A stretch of DNA of 64,000 nt from Pseudomonas putida (GTDB lineage Bacteria; Pseudomonadota; Gammaproteobacteria; Pseudomonadales; Pseudomonadaceae), in NCBI RefSeq assembly GCF_004357765.1, contig NZ_SMTE01000007.1, positions 248,001-312,000 of the forward strand. The letters are read 5' to 3'. The translations under genes and the position numbers were made by a program. Shown here piece by piece: positions 46,190 to 55,219 of this stretch. Each line of letters starts with the position of its first letter. The first letter of the stretch is position 1. The notes below the pieces were generated by a model, which made no database searches, was not told where the DNA came from, and saw only the letters and a list, made by a program, of their open reading frames with translations.

Positions 46190-46960
46190 ATGCCTACCAA
46201 AGAATCCCATCCCAGCGATCTGATCCGCGCCGGCGACCTCGAAGGCGTCGACGTCTGGGCCCTGCCCAGCTTCGACCCAGAGCCGGAACCCGAGCCCGAA
46301 CCCGAGCCGGAACCGGAGATCATCGAGGAGGAAATCGAGGAAGTGCCGCTGGAGGAAGTCCAGCCGCTGACCCTCGAGGAGCTCGAAGCCATTCGCCAGG
46401 AAGCCTATAACGAAGGCTTCGCCACCGGCGAACGGGAAGGTTTTCACAGCACCCAGCTCAAGGTTCGCGAGGAAGCCGAAAAGGCCTTGAACGCCAAGCT
46501 CGGCAGCCTCGAGCGCCTGATGAACCACCTGCTGGCACCGATCGCCGAGCAGGACACGCAGATCGAGCAGACCCTGGTGCACCTGGTCGCGCACATGACC
46601 CGGCAGGTCATCGGCCGCGAGCTGCGCAGCGACTCCAGCCAGATCACCCACGTGCTGCGTGAAGCGTTGAAACTGCTGCCGATGGGGGCCGAGAACATCC
46701 GCATCCATCTCAACCCGCAGGATTTCGAGCTGGCCAAGGCCCTGCGCGAACGTCACGAAGAACAGTGGAAGCTGCTCGAAGACGACACCCTGCTGCCAGG
46801 TGGCTGCCGTATCGAGACGCTGCACAGCCGGATCGACGCGACCATGGAGACCCGCATCGAGAAAGTCGTCGCGCAGTTGTTCGACCAGCTTCACGATCAG
46901 GCCCTGCATCCGGCCAAACCGGACATGCGTATCGACCTGGATGCCGCCGATGCGCCTTGA
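46190..46960 (+). CDS. fliH: Flagellar export ATPase regulator FliH
   Basis: Peripheral stalk that tethers FliI to the C ring. The 256-residue protein has an unusual Pro-Glu repeat at about residues 27-41 (alternating P and E, six units), an acidic segment, the FliH region with long helices (about 65-135) and the C-terminal domain with [36 protein letters not shown] and [14 protein letters not shown]. The last 11 nt overlap fliI. Confidence 0.93.
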   Translation: MPTKESHPSDLIRAGDLEGVDVWALPSFDPEPEPEPEPEPEPEIIEEEIEEVPLEEVQPLTLEELEAIRQEAYNEGFATGEREGFHSTQLKVREEAEKALNAKLGSLERLMNHLLAPIAEQDTQIEQTLVHLVAHMTRQVIGRELRSDSSQITHVLREALKLLPMGAENIRIHLNPQDFELAKALRERHEEQWKLLEDDTLLPGGCRIETLHSRIDATMETRIEKVVAQLFDQLHDQALHPAKPDMRIDLDAADAP

Positions 46961-48308
46961 TCGCACCAGCTTCGGCAAGCGCCTGGGCAGCTATGCCGAG
47001 GCGGTCAAGCTGCCTGCCCAGCCGGTGGTCGAGGGCCGTCTGCTGCGCATGGTCGGCCTGACCCTCGAAGCCGAAGGCCTGCGCACCGCAGTCGGCAGTC
47101 GTTGTCTGGTGATCAACGACGACAGCTACCACCCGGTGCAGGTCGAAGCCGAAGTGATGGGCTTTGCCGGCAGCAAGGTGTTCCTCATGCCGGTCGGCAG
47201 CATCGCCGGTATCGCCCCAGGCGCGCGGGTGGTGCCGCTGGATGACAGCGGCCGTCTGCCCATGGGCATGAGCATGTTGGGTCGTGTGCTCGATGGCGCC
47301 GGTCGTGCCCTGGATGGCAAAGGCGGGATGAAGGCCGAAGACTGGGTGCCGATGGATGGTCCGGTGATCAACCCGCTCAACCGTGACCCGATCAGCCAGC
47401 CGCTGGACGTCGGCATTCGCAGCATCAACGGCCTGCTCACCGTCGGCCGTGGCCAGCGCCTGGGGCTGTTCGCCGGTACCGGTGTGGGCAAGTCGGTTCT
47501 GCTGGGCATGATGACCCGCTTCACCGAGGCGGAGATCATCGTCGTTGGCCTGATCGGCGAGCGTGGTCGCGAGGTGAAGGAGTTCATCGAGCACATCCTC
47601 GGCGAGGAGGGGCTCAAGCGTTCGGTGGTGGTCGCCTCGCCCGCCGACGACGCGCCGCTGATGCGCTTGCGTGCGGCCATGTACTGCACGCGTATCGCCG
47701 AGTACTTCCGCGACAAGGGCAAGAACGTCCTGTTGCTGATGGACTCGCTGACCCGTTTCGCCCAGGCCCAGCGCGAAATCGCCCTGGCCATCGGTGAGCC
47801 GCCTGCCACCCGCGGCTATCCGCCGTCGGTGTTCGCCAAGCTGCCCAAGCTGGTCGAGCGTGCCGGTAATGGCGAGGCCGGGGGAGGGTCGATCACCGCT
47901 TTCTATACGGTCCTGTCCGAAGGCGACGACCAGCAGGACCCGATCGCCGACTCGGCGCGCGGCGTGCTCGATGGTCACTTCGTGCTGTCGCGGCGCTTGG
48001 CCGAGGAAGGCCATTACCCCGCCATCGATATCGAGGCATCGATCAGCCGGGTCATGCCACAGGTGGTCGATGCCGATCACCTGCGCCAGGCGCAGAAATT
48101 CAAGCAGTTGTGGGCGCGTTTGTCGCAGAGCCGCGATTTGATCAGCGTCGGCGCCTACGTGGCCGGTGGCGACCCGGAAACCGACTTGGCCATCGCCTTG
48201 CAGTCGAAACTGGTCGACTACCTGCGCCAGGGGCTCGACGAGCACGCCGGCATGGAGCAGTGCCGGGCTGAGCTGGGGGCGATCTTCACGCCTCCGGCCG
48301 GGCACTGA
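46950..48308 (+). CDS. fliI: Flagellum-specific ATPase FliI
   Basis: Export ATPase homologous to F1 beta. The 452-residue protein has Walker [16 protein letters not shown] near residue 172, the catalytic Glu in [15 protein letters not shown], Walker [23 protein letters not shown] and the type III ATPase signature [19 protein letters not shown] 46950 gives the family start [19 protein letters not shown]; the frame upstream to 46800 is a shadow of fliH. Confidence 0.97.
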   Translation: MRLDRTSFGKRLGSYAEAVKLPAQPVVEGRLLRMVGLTLEAEGLRTAVGSRCLVINDDSYHPVQVEAEVMGFAGSKVFLMPVGSIAGIAPGARVVPLDDSGRLPMGMSMLGRVLDGAGRALDGKGGMKAEDWVPMDGPVINPLNRDPISQPLDVGIRSINGLLTVGRGQRLGLFAGTGVGKSVLLGMMTRFTEAEIIVVGLIGERGREVKEFIEHILGEEGLKRSVVVASPADDAPLMRLRAAMYCTRIAEYFRDKGKNVLLLMDSLTRFAQAQREIALAIGEPPATRGYPPSVFAKLPKLVERAGNGEAGGGSITAFYTVLSEGDDQQDPIADSARGVLDGHFVLSRRLAEEGHYPAIDIEASISRVMPQVVDADHLRQAQKFKQLWARLSQSRDLISVGAYVAGGDPETDLAIALQSKLVDYLRQGLDEHAGMEQCRAELGAIFTPPAGH

Positions 48309-48314
48309 TAGGCC

Positions 48315-48767
48315 ATGGCCACGCACAGCCGTGCCGCGCGTTTGGTGCCGGTGGTGAACATGGCCGAGGAGACCGAGCGCAAGGCCGCTCAGCGGCTGGG
48401 GCATTTTCAGCAACTGGTCGCGCAGTCGCAGGCCAAGCTGGCCGAGCTCGAAACGTTTCGCGAGGGGTATCAGGCACAGTGGATCACCCGCGGTGGGCAG
48501 GGAGTCGATGGCAGCTGGCTGCTGAACTACCAGCGCTTCCTCGGCCAGCTGGAAACGGCCATGACCCAGCAGCGCCAGAGCCTGCAATGGCATCAGAACA
48601 ACCTCAACAACGCCCGCGGCACCTGGCAGAAGGCCCATGCGCGGGTCGAAGGCTTGCGCAAGCTGGTGCAGCGCTACCTCGACGAGGCGCGTCGCGCCGA
48701 AGACAAGCGCGAGCAGCGCCTGCTCGACGAGCTGTCGCAGCGTTTGCCTCGCCAAAGCCAGTTCTGA
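48315..48767 (+). CDS. fliJ: Flagellar export chaperone FliJ
   Basis: Coiled-coil central stalk of the export ATPase, like F1 gamma. The 150-residue protein is almost wholly helical (AEETERKAAQRLGHFQQLVAQSQAKLAELETFREGY; later HARVEGLRKLVQRYLDEARRAEDKREQRLLDELSQRL). ATG 48315 is 7 nt after the fliI stop. Confidence 0.93.
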   Translation: MATHSRAARLVPVVNMAEETERKAAQRLGHFQQLVAQSQAKLAELETFREGYQAQWITRGGQGVDGSWLLNYQRFLGQLETAMTQQRQSLQWHQNNLNNARGTWQKAHARVEGLRKLVQRYLDEARRAEDKREQRLLDELSQRLPRQSQF

Positions 48768-48866
48768 CAACGGTTTCAGGGCTTGTCCCAGAACGGTTTG
48801 CAAGCACCCTCAGTGCCTGCTAAACCTTCAGGACGGGTATCCGCCATCATCGAAGGAATCGCTAGC

Positions 48867-49172
48867 ATGGCCGTCGAAACCGATTTTTCGCAGGATGGGA
48901 AAAAGCTGACGATCAGGATCAAGGGCCGCTTCGATTTTGGTCGTCACCAGGAGTTTCGGGACGCCTACGAACGGCAGAATCGCAGACCCGACGTCGTGGT
49001 CGTGGATCTGGGTGCCGCCACCTACCTCGACAGCTCCGCGCTGGGCATGTTGCTGTTGCTTCGCGACCATATGGGCGGCGACGACGCGGAGGTGAGCGTG
49101 GTGCACGCCAATTCGGACGTGCGCAAGATCCTGGCCATCTCCAATTTCGACAAGCTGTTCGACATCAGTTGA
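48867..49172 (+). CDS. hsbA: Anti-sigma factor antagonist HsbA (STAS domain)
   Basis: Partner-switch protein whose phosphorylation state decides between binding the anti-sigma factor FlgM and the diguanylate cyclase HsbD in P. aeruginosa. The 101-residue STAS protein has the phosphorylatable serine region YLDSSALGMLLLLRDHMG, with Ser56 in the position reported for HsbA. ATG 48867 follows GAAGGAA; the frame upstream to 48783 is intergenic. First gene of hsbA-hsbR-hptB. Confidence 0.9.
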   Translation: MAVETDFSQDGKKLTIRIKGRFDFGRHQEFRDAYERQNRRPDVVVVDLGAATYLDSSALGMLLLLRDHMGGDDAEVSVVHANSDVRKILAISNFDKLFDIS

Positions 49173-49180
49173 GTGACGCA

Positions 49181-50872
49181 ATGGCCGTCGAGCAGGCGTT
49201 GACCGTGCTGGTGGCCGAGGATGGTGCCGCCGATCGCCTGTTGCTGGCACAGATTGTCCGCCGACAGGGGCATGAAGTGCTCACCGCGGAAAATGGCGCG
49301 CAGGCCGTGGCGCTGTTCGCCGAAAAGCGTCCGCAACTGGTCCTGCTCGACGCCCTGATGCCGGTGATGGACGGATTCGAAGCGGCGCGGCAGATCAAGG
49401 CGCTGGCCGGCGAGGCGCTGGTGCCGATCATTTTCCTGACCTCGTTGAACGAAGAGCAGGCGCTGGTGCGCTGCCTGGAGGCCGGAGGTGACGACTTCAT
49501 GGCCAAACCCTACAGTGCGGTGATCCTCGGCGCCAAGATCCGCGCCATGAACCGCTTGCGCCGTCTGCAGGCCACGGTGCTCGAACAGCGTGACGAGATC
49601 GCCCGGCACCACCATCACCTGCTCGACGAACAGCGGGTGGCCAAGGCGGTGTTCGACAAGGTCGCCCACTCTGGCTGCCTGGGCGCGCCTAATATCCGCT
49701 ACCTGCAGTCGCCCTACGCGCTGTTCAACGGCGACCTGTTGCTGGCCGCATTCACCCCCTCCGGCAACATGCATGTGCTGCTCGGCGATTTTACCGGCCA
49801 TGGTCTGCCGGCAGCGGTCGGCGCGATGCCCCTGGCCGAAGTGTTCTACGGCATGACCGCCAAAAGCTACGGACTGGCTCAGACCTTGCGCGAGATGAAC
49901 GCCAAGCTCAAGCGAATCCTGCCGGTGGACATGTTCTGCTGCGCGGTGCTGCTCAGCCTCAATCCCCAGCGCGGTACACTGGAGGCCTGGAACGGCGGCA
50001 TGCCGGACGGCTACCGACTGTCTGCCGACGGCGAGGTGCTAGGTGTGCTGCGCTCGCGCCATCTGCCGCTGGGGATCTTGCCAGCCGAGCGTTTCGACGA
50101 CAGCACCGAGGTACTGCCGATGGCCGCAGGCGAACGCTTGTTGTTGCTGTCCGATGGTGTCGTGGATACCGCCGATGAGCAGGACCGTCTGTTCGGCGTA
50201 CAGCGCCTGCGCACGGTGTTGGCAGGCAACCGCGACCCGTCGCGGTTGTTCGACGAACTGTTGCAGGCGTTGCAGCGTTTCGGCGGACGTGCCCGGGATG
50301 ATATCAGCCTGTGCGACATCCGCATGTTCGCCCAGGGCGAGCAAGTGCCGGCACCGACCCTGTACACCGACAGCGGGCGATCCAGTCCGTTGGACTGGTC
50401 GTTGGGCCTGGAGCTGCGCGGTGACAGCCTGCGACGTTTCAATCCGGTTCCCTATCTGGTGCAACTCTTGCAGGAGATCCATGCCCTGCGCCGGCATACG
50501 GGCACCTTGCACAGTGTGCTGAGCGAGTTGTATACCAATGCCCTCGAGCACGGCGTATTGGGGTTGGATTCGCGGCTCAAGCGGGATGTGCATGGCTTCA
50601 CCGAATATTACCGGGAGCGGGCCCGGCGCCTGGACGCCCCCCTCGATGGCTTCGTGCGCATCGACCTGCGGGTGGAACCTCAGGCCGAAGGAGGACGTCT
50701 GTTGATTGAGGTGCGCGACAGCGGCGCAGGTTTCGATGTCGTGGCTCAGCAGGCAAAGCCGGTCCGTGAACGGCGTCTGAGCGGGCGCGGCCTGAGCCTG
50801 GTGCAGGGCCTTGCCAGCTACGCCGAATGGTGCGAGGGCGGGCGCTGTGCCAAGGCGGAGTTGAAATGGTGA
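49181..50872 (+). CDS. hsbR: Response regulator, phosphatase and kinase HsbR
   Basis: Central switch of the HptB pathway: phosphorylated by HptB, it changes from HsbA kinase to HsbA phosphatase. The 563-residue protein has a receiver (Asp57 in LLDALMPVMDG), a short coiled linker, a PP2C/SpoIIE phosphatase domain (GDFTGHGLPAAVGAMPLAEVF near 205; LLLLSDGVVDTADEQD near 320) and a C-terminal serine-kinase-type ATPase domain (LSELYTNALEHGVLG, VRDSGAGFD, GRGLSLVQGLA). An in-frame TTG at 49169 is an alternative start; ATG 49181 is 8 nt after the hsbA stop. Confidence 0.92.
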   Translation: MAVEQALTVLVAEDGAADRLLLAQIVRRQGHEVLTAENGAQAVALFAEKRPQLVLLDALMPVMDGFEAARQIKALAGEALVPIIFLTSLNEEQALVRCLEAGGDDFMAKPYSAVILGAKIRAMNRLRRLQATVLEQRDEIARHHHHLLDEQRVAKAVFDKVAHSGCLGAPNIRYLQSPYALFNGDLLLAAFTPSGNMHVLLGDFTGHGLPAAVGAMPLAEVFYGMTAKSYGLAQTLREMNAKLKRILPVDMFCCAVLLSLNPQRGTLEAWNGGMPDGYRLSADGEVLGVLRSRHLPLGILPAERFDDSTEVLPMAAGERLLLLSDGVVDTADEQDRLFGVQRLRTVLAGNRDPSRLFDELLQALQRFGGRARDDISLCDIRMFAQGEQVPAPTLYTDSGRSSPLDWSLGLELRGDSLRRFNPVPYLVQLLQEIHALRRHTGTLHSVLSELYTNALEHGVLGLDSRLKRDVHGFTEYYRERARRLDAPLDGFVRIDLRVEPQAEGGRLLIEVRDSGAGFDVVAQQAKPVRERRLSGRGLSLVQGLASYAEWCEGGRCAKAELKW

Positions 50873-50921
50873 GCCACTGCGGTGGCTTGGGTGTGATCCA
50901 GCTTGATCAAGGAGTGAGCAA

Positions 50922-51269
50922 GTGGTTGAGATACATATCGATCAAAAGGTACTGAGCGACCTCAAGGAGGTCATGGAAGACGGCTTCCTGCAGTTGGTGG
51001 ATACCTTTCTGGAGGACTCCGAGCGACGCCTGAGCCAGTTGCACGAAGCCAAGAGCGCCGAGGAGCTCGGCCTTGCCGCCCATAGCTTCAAGGGCAGCAG
51101 CAGCAACATGGGCGCGGTGATCCTGGCTCAGCTGTGCGAGCAGCTGGAAGAGCGCGCACGCCACCCGCCGCTGTATGGCATCGAGGACCTGGTCAGTCGT
51201 ATCGATCAGGAATACCTGGAGGTTCAGCGCTTCTACCGAGACGAGCGGCAGGGTGTATCGGCTCCCTGA
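50922..51269 (+). CDS. hptB: Histidine phosphotransfer protein HptB
   Basis: Relay protein receiving phosphate from hybrid kinases (PA1611, ErcS', SagS, RetS in P. aeruginosa) and passing it to HsbR; influences rsmY expression, swarming and biofilm. The 115-residue protein is a single Hpt helical bundle with phosphoacceptor His at about residue 54 in AAHSFKGSSSNMGA. GTG 50922 is used because AAGGAG lies 7 nt upstream and no ATG precedes the conserved part. Confidence 0.92.
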   Translation: MVEIHIDQKVLSDLKEVMEDGFLQLVDTFLEDSERRLSQLHEAKSAEELGLAAHSFKGSSSNMGAVILAQLCEQLEERARHPPLYGIEDLVSRIDQEYLEVQRFYRDERQGVSAP

Positions 51270-51271
51270 CC

Positions 51272-51287
51272 TGGCGCGAGTCTTGCA
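51272..51287 (+). promoter_or_regulatory. Sigma-54 promoter of fliK
   Basis: TGGCGC-GAGTC-TTGCA, GG-N10-GC; predicted start about 37 nt before the fliK ATG. It separates fliK from the hsb genes. Confidence 0.8.
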
Positions 51288-51334
51288 CATCTTCGTCCAG
51301 ACGATTTTTTTGATCCTGGCGCGGAGATCCACAA

Positions 51335-52612
51335 ATGCCTGTCGCTTCCAATCCTTTGTTGCAAGCCAGTGTCACCAGCGCCCCCTCCCGAGGGGCTGGC
51401 GCGGTGGCCGACAAACCGGCGCAGACAGCGGCAGAGCAGGGCGGCGGCTTCGATCAGGTGATGGCCAGCCAGGGTCGCGACAAGCCTTCGCTGCAGTCCG
51501 ACAAAGGCGTGCAGAGTAAGCCCAAGGACAAGCCGGAGACCGCCCAGGGCGGCAAGGATGTGACCGCCGATAAACCGGCGGTTGCCGATGACGGCAAAAG
51601 TTTGCCAGCCACCGATGACGCCGATACCGCTGCGAGCGATGGCAGCTTGCTTGACGCCAGCCTGGTGGCCGGCCAGGTCACCGATGCGCAGCCTGGCGCG
51701 CAACTGATCCAGGCCCAGGCCGAAGCCGTGGCACCGGTCCTGCAGGCGGCGGTTCAGCAACCGGCGGTCGCCGACCAGACGCCTGCGGCTGCGGACGATT
51801 TCGATCCGGAGGCCGACCCGCTGGCCAACCTGCCGACCTTGCGCCTGGCTCTTGAGCAGAACGCCCAGGCCAAGGGCGCTACCTCGGCCCATGCTGCACC
51901 GGCCGCCGACGGCGCCCAGGGCGACAATAACCAGGCCGCCGTCAATAGCTTGGCGAGCCAGGCCGCCCACGGGCAAGCCGAAGCGGGTCAGTCCGATACG
52001 GGTGACAAGGCCTTCGGTGCCTTGCTCGAAGACGGCCTGAAAGATACCAAGAGCGCCAGCAGCGACACCCGGGTCGACGATTTCGCCGACCGTCTGGCCA
52101 GCCTGAGCCAGGCTGTCACTGCGAAAACCACCCAGGCTTCGCCAGTGACCGCCAACCCTCTGCAGCAACCCTTGTCGCTGAACCAGAATCCGTGGGCCGA
52201 GGGGTTGGTGAACCGGGTGATGTACATGTCCAGCCAGAACCTCAAGTCGGCGGATATCCAATTGGAGCCGGCCGAGCTCGGTCGCCTGGACATCCGTGTC
52301 AACCTGGCGGCGGACCAGTCCACCCAGGTGACGTTCATCAGCGGCCACGCTGGCGTGCGTGATGCGCTGGACAGTCAGGTTCATCGTCTGCGCGAGCTGT
52401 TCGCCCAGCAGGGGCTGGCGCAGCCAGACGTCAACGTGGCTGACCAGTCGCGCGGACAGCAGCAACAGGCGCAGCAGGAGTCGAACCTGTCCGGTGTCGC
52501 GGCGCGACAAGCGCAGACAGGCGAGCGTGACACCGCCGAATTGGCCGAAGTGTCGCGGCCGATGGAGCAGCAGGTGGTCATCGGCGACAGTGCGGTCGAT
52601 TTCTACGCCTGA
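51335..52612 (+). CDS. fliK: Flagellar hook-length control protein FliK
   Basis: Molecular ruler that triggers the export specificity switch through FlhB. The 425-residue protein has a long low-complexity N-terminal part (about 1-270, rich in Ala, Gln, Asp) and the conserved C-terminal hook-control domain (about 285-375) with NPWAEGLVNRVMYMSSQNLKSADIQLEPAELGRLDIRVNLAADQSTQVTFISGHAGVRDALD. GGAGA precedes the ATG. Confidence 0.94.
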   Translation: MPVASNPLLQASVTSAPSRGAGAVADKPAQTAAEQGGGFDQVMASQGRDKPSLQSDKGVQSKPKDKPETAQGGKDVTADKPAVADDGKSLPATDDADTAASDGSLLDASLVAGQVTDAQPGAQLIQAQAEAVAPVLQAAVQQPAVADQTPAAADDFDPEADPLANLPTLRLALEQNAQAKGATSAHAAPAADGAQGDNNQAAVNSLASQAAHGQAEAGQSDTGDKAFGALLEDGLKDTKSASSDTRVDDFADRLASLSQAVTAKTTQASPVTANPLQQPLSLNQNPWAEGLVNRVMYMSSQNLKSADIQLEPAELGRLDIRVNLAADQSTQVTFISGHAGVRDALDSQVHRLRELFAQQGLAQPDVNVADQSRGQQQQAQQESNLSGVAARQAQTGERDTAELAEVSRPMEQQVVIGDSAVDFYA

Positions 52613-52622
52613 TTTGCTTTGC

Positions 52623-52713
52623 CTGTACCGGCCCTTTCGCGGGTAAACCCGCTCCCACAGGTTCTACACAGCCTGTGAAAACTGTGGTGTACCCGCGAAA
52701 GGGCCGCTACAGA
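52623..52713. repeat. Inverted pair of REP elements between fliK and fliL
   Basis: REP at 52628-52661 (CGGCCCTTTCGCGGG, TAAA, CCCGCTCCCACAGG) and an opposite copy at 52683-52711. Together they can form a large hairpin and may end the fliK transcript. Confidence 0.85.
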
Positions 52714-52728
52714 CGAAACTTTCCAATC

Positions 52729-52744
52729 TGGCATAACACTTGCT
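52729..52744 (+). promoter_or_regulatory. Sigma-54 promoter of fliLMNOPQR-flhB
   Basis: TGGCAT-AACAC-TTGCT, GG-N10-GC; predicted start about 39 nt before fliL. It lies directly after the REP pair. Confidence 0.85.
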
Positions 52745-52793
52745 CAAGCCACGTCATCCTCCTTGAAACCCCGCTGGACGACGGATTATTGGC

Positions 52794-53291
52794 ATGGCGA
52801 AGAGCGACGCAGTGAAAGACCCCGCCACTAAAGGCAAACTCAAGCTGATCCTGCTGATGGTGCTGGCCCTGCTGCTGGCCGTCGGCCTGTCGGTGGGTGC
52901 CACCTGGTTCATCATGCACAAGAGCGAATCGGCCCCTGCGGCGGATGCCGCGGCCAGCAACGTCAAGCCGGCGGCGATCTACGAGCCCTTGGCCCCGGCC
53001 TTTGTGGTGAACTTCAACCAGAACGGCCGCCAGCGCTACATGCAGGTGAGCATCACTCTGCAGGGTCGCAATCAAGCTGACCTCGATGCGCTGAAAGTGC
53101 ACATGCCGGTGATCCGCAACAACCTGGTGATGATGTTCTCCGGGCAGGGCTTCGACACCCTGGCCAGCAGCCCAGTGGGCCAGGAGATGTTGCGCCAGAA
53201 AGCCACCGCGGTTGTGCAGGAAGTGGCGCAGAAGGAAGTCGGCAAGCCGGTCATCGACCAGCTGCTGTTCACCAATTTCGTATTGCAGTAG
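52794..53291 (+). CDS. fliL: Flagellar basal body-associated protein FliL
   Basis: Single-pass inner-membrane protein near the stator. The 165-residue protein has a transmembrane helix at about 17-38 (LILLMVLALLLAVGLSVGATWFIM) and a periplasmic domain with YEPLAPAFVVNFNQNGRQRYMQVSITLQGR and VIRNNLVMMFSGQGFDTLASSPVGQEMLRQKA. Confidence 0.95.
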   Translation: MAKSDAVKDPATKGKLKLILLMVLALLLAVGLSVGATWFIMHKSESAPAADAAASNVKPAAIYEPLAPAFVVNFNQNGRQRYMQVSITLQGRNQADLDALKVHMPVIRNNLVMMFSGQGFDTLASSPVGQEMLRQKATAVVQEVAQKEVGKPVIDQLLFTNFVLQ

Positions 53292-53300
53292 GAGCCCGTC

Positions 53301-54269
53301 ATGGCCGTACAGGACCTGCTGTCCCAGGATGAGATCGATGCGCTGCTGCATGGCGTCGACGATGGTCTGGTGCAGACCGAAAGCGTTGCCGAGCCGGGTA
53401 GCATCAAGAGCTATGACCTGACCAGCCAGGATCGTATCGTCCGGGGTCGCATGCCGACCCTGGAGATGATCAACGAGCGCTTCGCCCGCTATACCCGCAT
53501 CAGCATGTTCAACCTGCTGCGTCGCTCCGCCGACGTGGCGGTGGGGGGCGTACAGGTGATGAAGTTCGGTGAGTACGTGCATTCGCTGTACGTGCCGACC
53601 AGCCTCAACCTGGTCAAGATCAAACCGTTGCGCGGCACCTCGCTGTTCATCCTCGACGCCAAGCTGGTGTTCAAACTGGTGGACAACTTCTTCGGTGGCG
53701 ATGGCCGCCACGCCAAGATCGAAGGCCGCGAATTCACCCCGACCGAGTTGCGCGTGGTGCGCATGGTCCTGGACCAGTGCTTCGTCGACCTCAAGGAAGC
53801 CTGGCAGGCGATCATGCCGGTCAACTTCGAGTACATGAACTCCGAGGTCAACCCGGCCATGGCCAACATCGTCGGCCCGAGCGAGGCGGTGGTGGTATCG
53901 ACCTTCCACATCGAACTGGATGGCGGTGGCGGCGATCTGCACGTGACCATGCCGTATTCGATGATCGAGCCGGTGCGCGAGATGCTCGATGCCGGTTTCC
54001 AGTCCGACCTGGACGATCAGGACGAGCGTTGGGTCAAGGCCCTGCGCGAGGACGTGCTGGACGTGGCCGTGCCGCTGACCGCCACGGTCGCCCGACGCCA
54101 GCTCAAGCTGCGCGACATCCTGCACATGCAGCCCGGTGACGTCATCCCGGTCGAGCTGCCTGAACACCTGGTGTTGCGCGCCAACGGCGTGCCGTCGTTC
54201 AAGGCGCGCCTGGGCTCGCACAAGGGCAACCTGGCGCTGCAGATCATCGACCCGATCGAGCGCCGCTGA
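53301..54269 (+). CDS. fliM: Flagellar motor switch protein FliM
   Basis: C-ring protein that binds CheY-P. The 322-residue protein has the N-terminal CheY-binding peptide DLLSQDEIDALLHGVDDG, the CheC-like middle domain (ERFARYTRISMFNLLRRSADVAVGG, NFFGGDGRHAKIEGREFTPTELRVV) and a C-terminal SpoA domain (VARRQLKLRDILHMQPGDVIPVELPEHLVLRANGVPSFKARLGSHKGNLALQI). TAGGAG precedes the ATG. Confidence 0.97.
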   Translation: MAVQDLLSQDEIDALLHGVDDGLVQTESVAEPGSIKSYDLTSQDRIVRGRMPTLEMINERFARYTRISMFNLLRRSADVAVGGVQVMKFGEYVHSLYVPTSLNLVKIKPLRGTSLFILDAKLVFKLVDNFFGGDGRHAKIEGREFTPTELRVVRMVLDQCFVDLKEAWQAIMPVNFEYMNSEVNPAMANIVGPSEAVVVSTFHIELDGGGGDLHVTMPYSMIEPVREMLDAGFQSDLDDQDERWVKALREDVLDVAVPLTATVARRQLKLRDILHMQPGDVIPVELPEHLVLRANGVPSFKARLGSHKGNLALQIIDPIERR

Positions 54270-54316
54270 CGGCGTACCGGTCGCTCCCCAAGAATTGAAT
54301 GCCTGTCGAGGAAATC

Positions 54317-54772
54317 ATGGCTAACGAAAACGAGATCAACTCCCCCGAGGAGCAGGCCCTGGCCGATGAATGGGCTGCGGCCCTGGAAGAAACCGGTGAT
54401 GCTGGCCAGGCCGACATCGATGCATTGCTCGCCGGTGATGCCGGCCCTGGGCGTCTGCCGATGGAAGAGTTCGCCAGCTCGCCCAAGCCAAGCGACAACG
54501 TGAGCCTCGAAGGCCCCAACCTGGACGTGATCCTGGACATTCCGGTGAGCATTTCCATGGAGGTAGGCAGCACCGAGATCAACATCCGCAACCTGTTGCA
54601 GCTCAACCAAGGCTCGGTGATCGAGCTCGACCGCCTGGCGGGCGAGCCGCTCGACGTGCTGGTCAACGGCACACTGATCGCCCATGGCGAAGTGGTGGTG
54701 GTCAACGAGAAGTTCGGCATCCGCCTGACTGACGTGATCAGCCCAAGCGAACGCATCAAGAAGCTGCGCTGA
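54317..54772 (+). CDS. fliN: Flagellar motor switch protein FliN
   Basis: C-ring protein of 151 residues. An acidic N-terminal extension (about 1-65, SPEEQALADEWAAALEE) precedes the SpoA domain (LDVILDIPVSISMEVGSTEINIRNLLQLNQGSVIELDRLAGEPLDVLVNGTLIAHGEVVVVNEKFGIRLTDVISP). ATG 54317 is chosen for GAGGAAA upstream. Confidence 0.96.
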   Translation: MANENEINSPEEQALADEWAAALEETGDAGQADIDALLAGDAGPGRLPMEEFASSPKPSDNVSLEGPNLDVILDIPVSISMEVGSTEINIRNLLQLNQGSVIELDRLAGEPLDVLVNGTLIAHGEVVVVNEKFGIRLTDVISPSERIKKLR

Positions 54773-54784
54773 GTGAAGGGCTCG

Positions 54785-55219
54785 ATGCGGGCCGTGACGG
54801 CCCTGGGCGCGCTGCTGGCCAGCGAGATCGCCATCGCCGCCGCCACCCCGACCCCTGCCGTGCCGGCGGCACCTGGCAGCCTGGGCGGCCAGTTGGCGCA
54901 AATGGTCTTCGGCCTGCTGCTGGTGGTGGGGCTGATCTTCTTCCTTGCCTGGTTGCTGCGCCGTATGCAAGGCGCGGCGCCCAAGGGCGGCCAGGTGATC
55001 GAGATCGTCGGCAGCCGCGCCATCGGCCCGCGTGACCGCTTGCTGCTGGTGCAGGTCGGCAAGGAGCAGATCCTCATCGGCCACAGCCCGGGTAGCATCG
55101 AAGCCCTGCATGTCATGGCCGAGCCGGTCGAGGTGCCTGCCAGCGCCCGTCAGGCGGCGCCGGAGTTCGCCCAGCGCTTGCTGGAACTGATGGGCAAGGA
55201 CCAGAAGGACAAGAAGTGA
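54785..55219 (+). CDS. fliO: Flagellar export protein FliO
   Basis: Assembly factor for the FliP ring. The 144-residue protein has an N-terminal hydrophobic signal-like stretch ([20 protein letters not shown]), a transmembrane helix (about 38-58, [22 protein letters not shown]) and the cytoplasmic FliO domain ([38 protein letters not shown]). ATG 54785 has AAGGG 4 nt upstream; GTG 54773, directly after the fliN stop, is also possible. The last codon overlaps fliP. Confidence 0.9.
   Translation: MRAVTALGALLASEIAIAAATPTPAVPAAPGSLGGQLAQMVFGLLLVVGLIFFLAWLLRRMQGAAPKGGQVIEIVGSRAIGPRDRLLLVQVGKEQILIGHSPGSIEALHVMAEPVEVPASARQAAPEFAQRLLELMGKDQKDKK

Noticed and set aside
46710-48803. 697-codon open frame antisense to fliI and fliJ
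   Set aside because: Shadow of the GC-rich codon pattern; no family motif and no ribosome site.
48768-48866. Sigma-28 promoter before hsbA
   Set aside because: TAAACCTT followed 12 nt later by CCGCCATC has wrong spacing and a poor -10.
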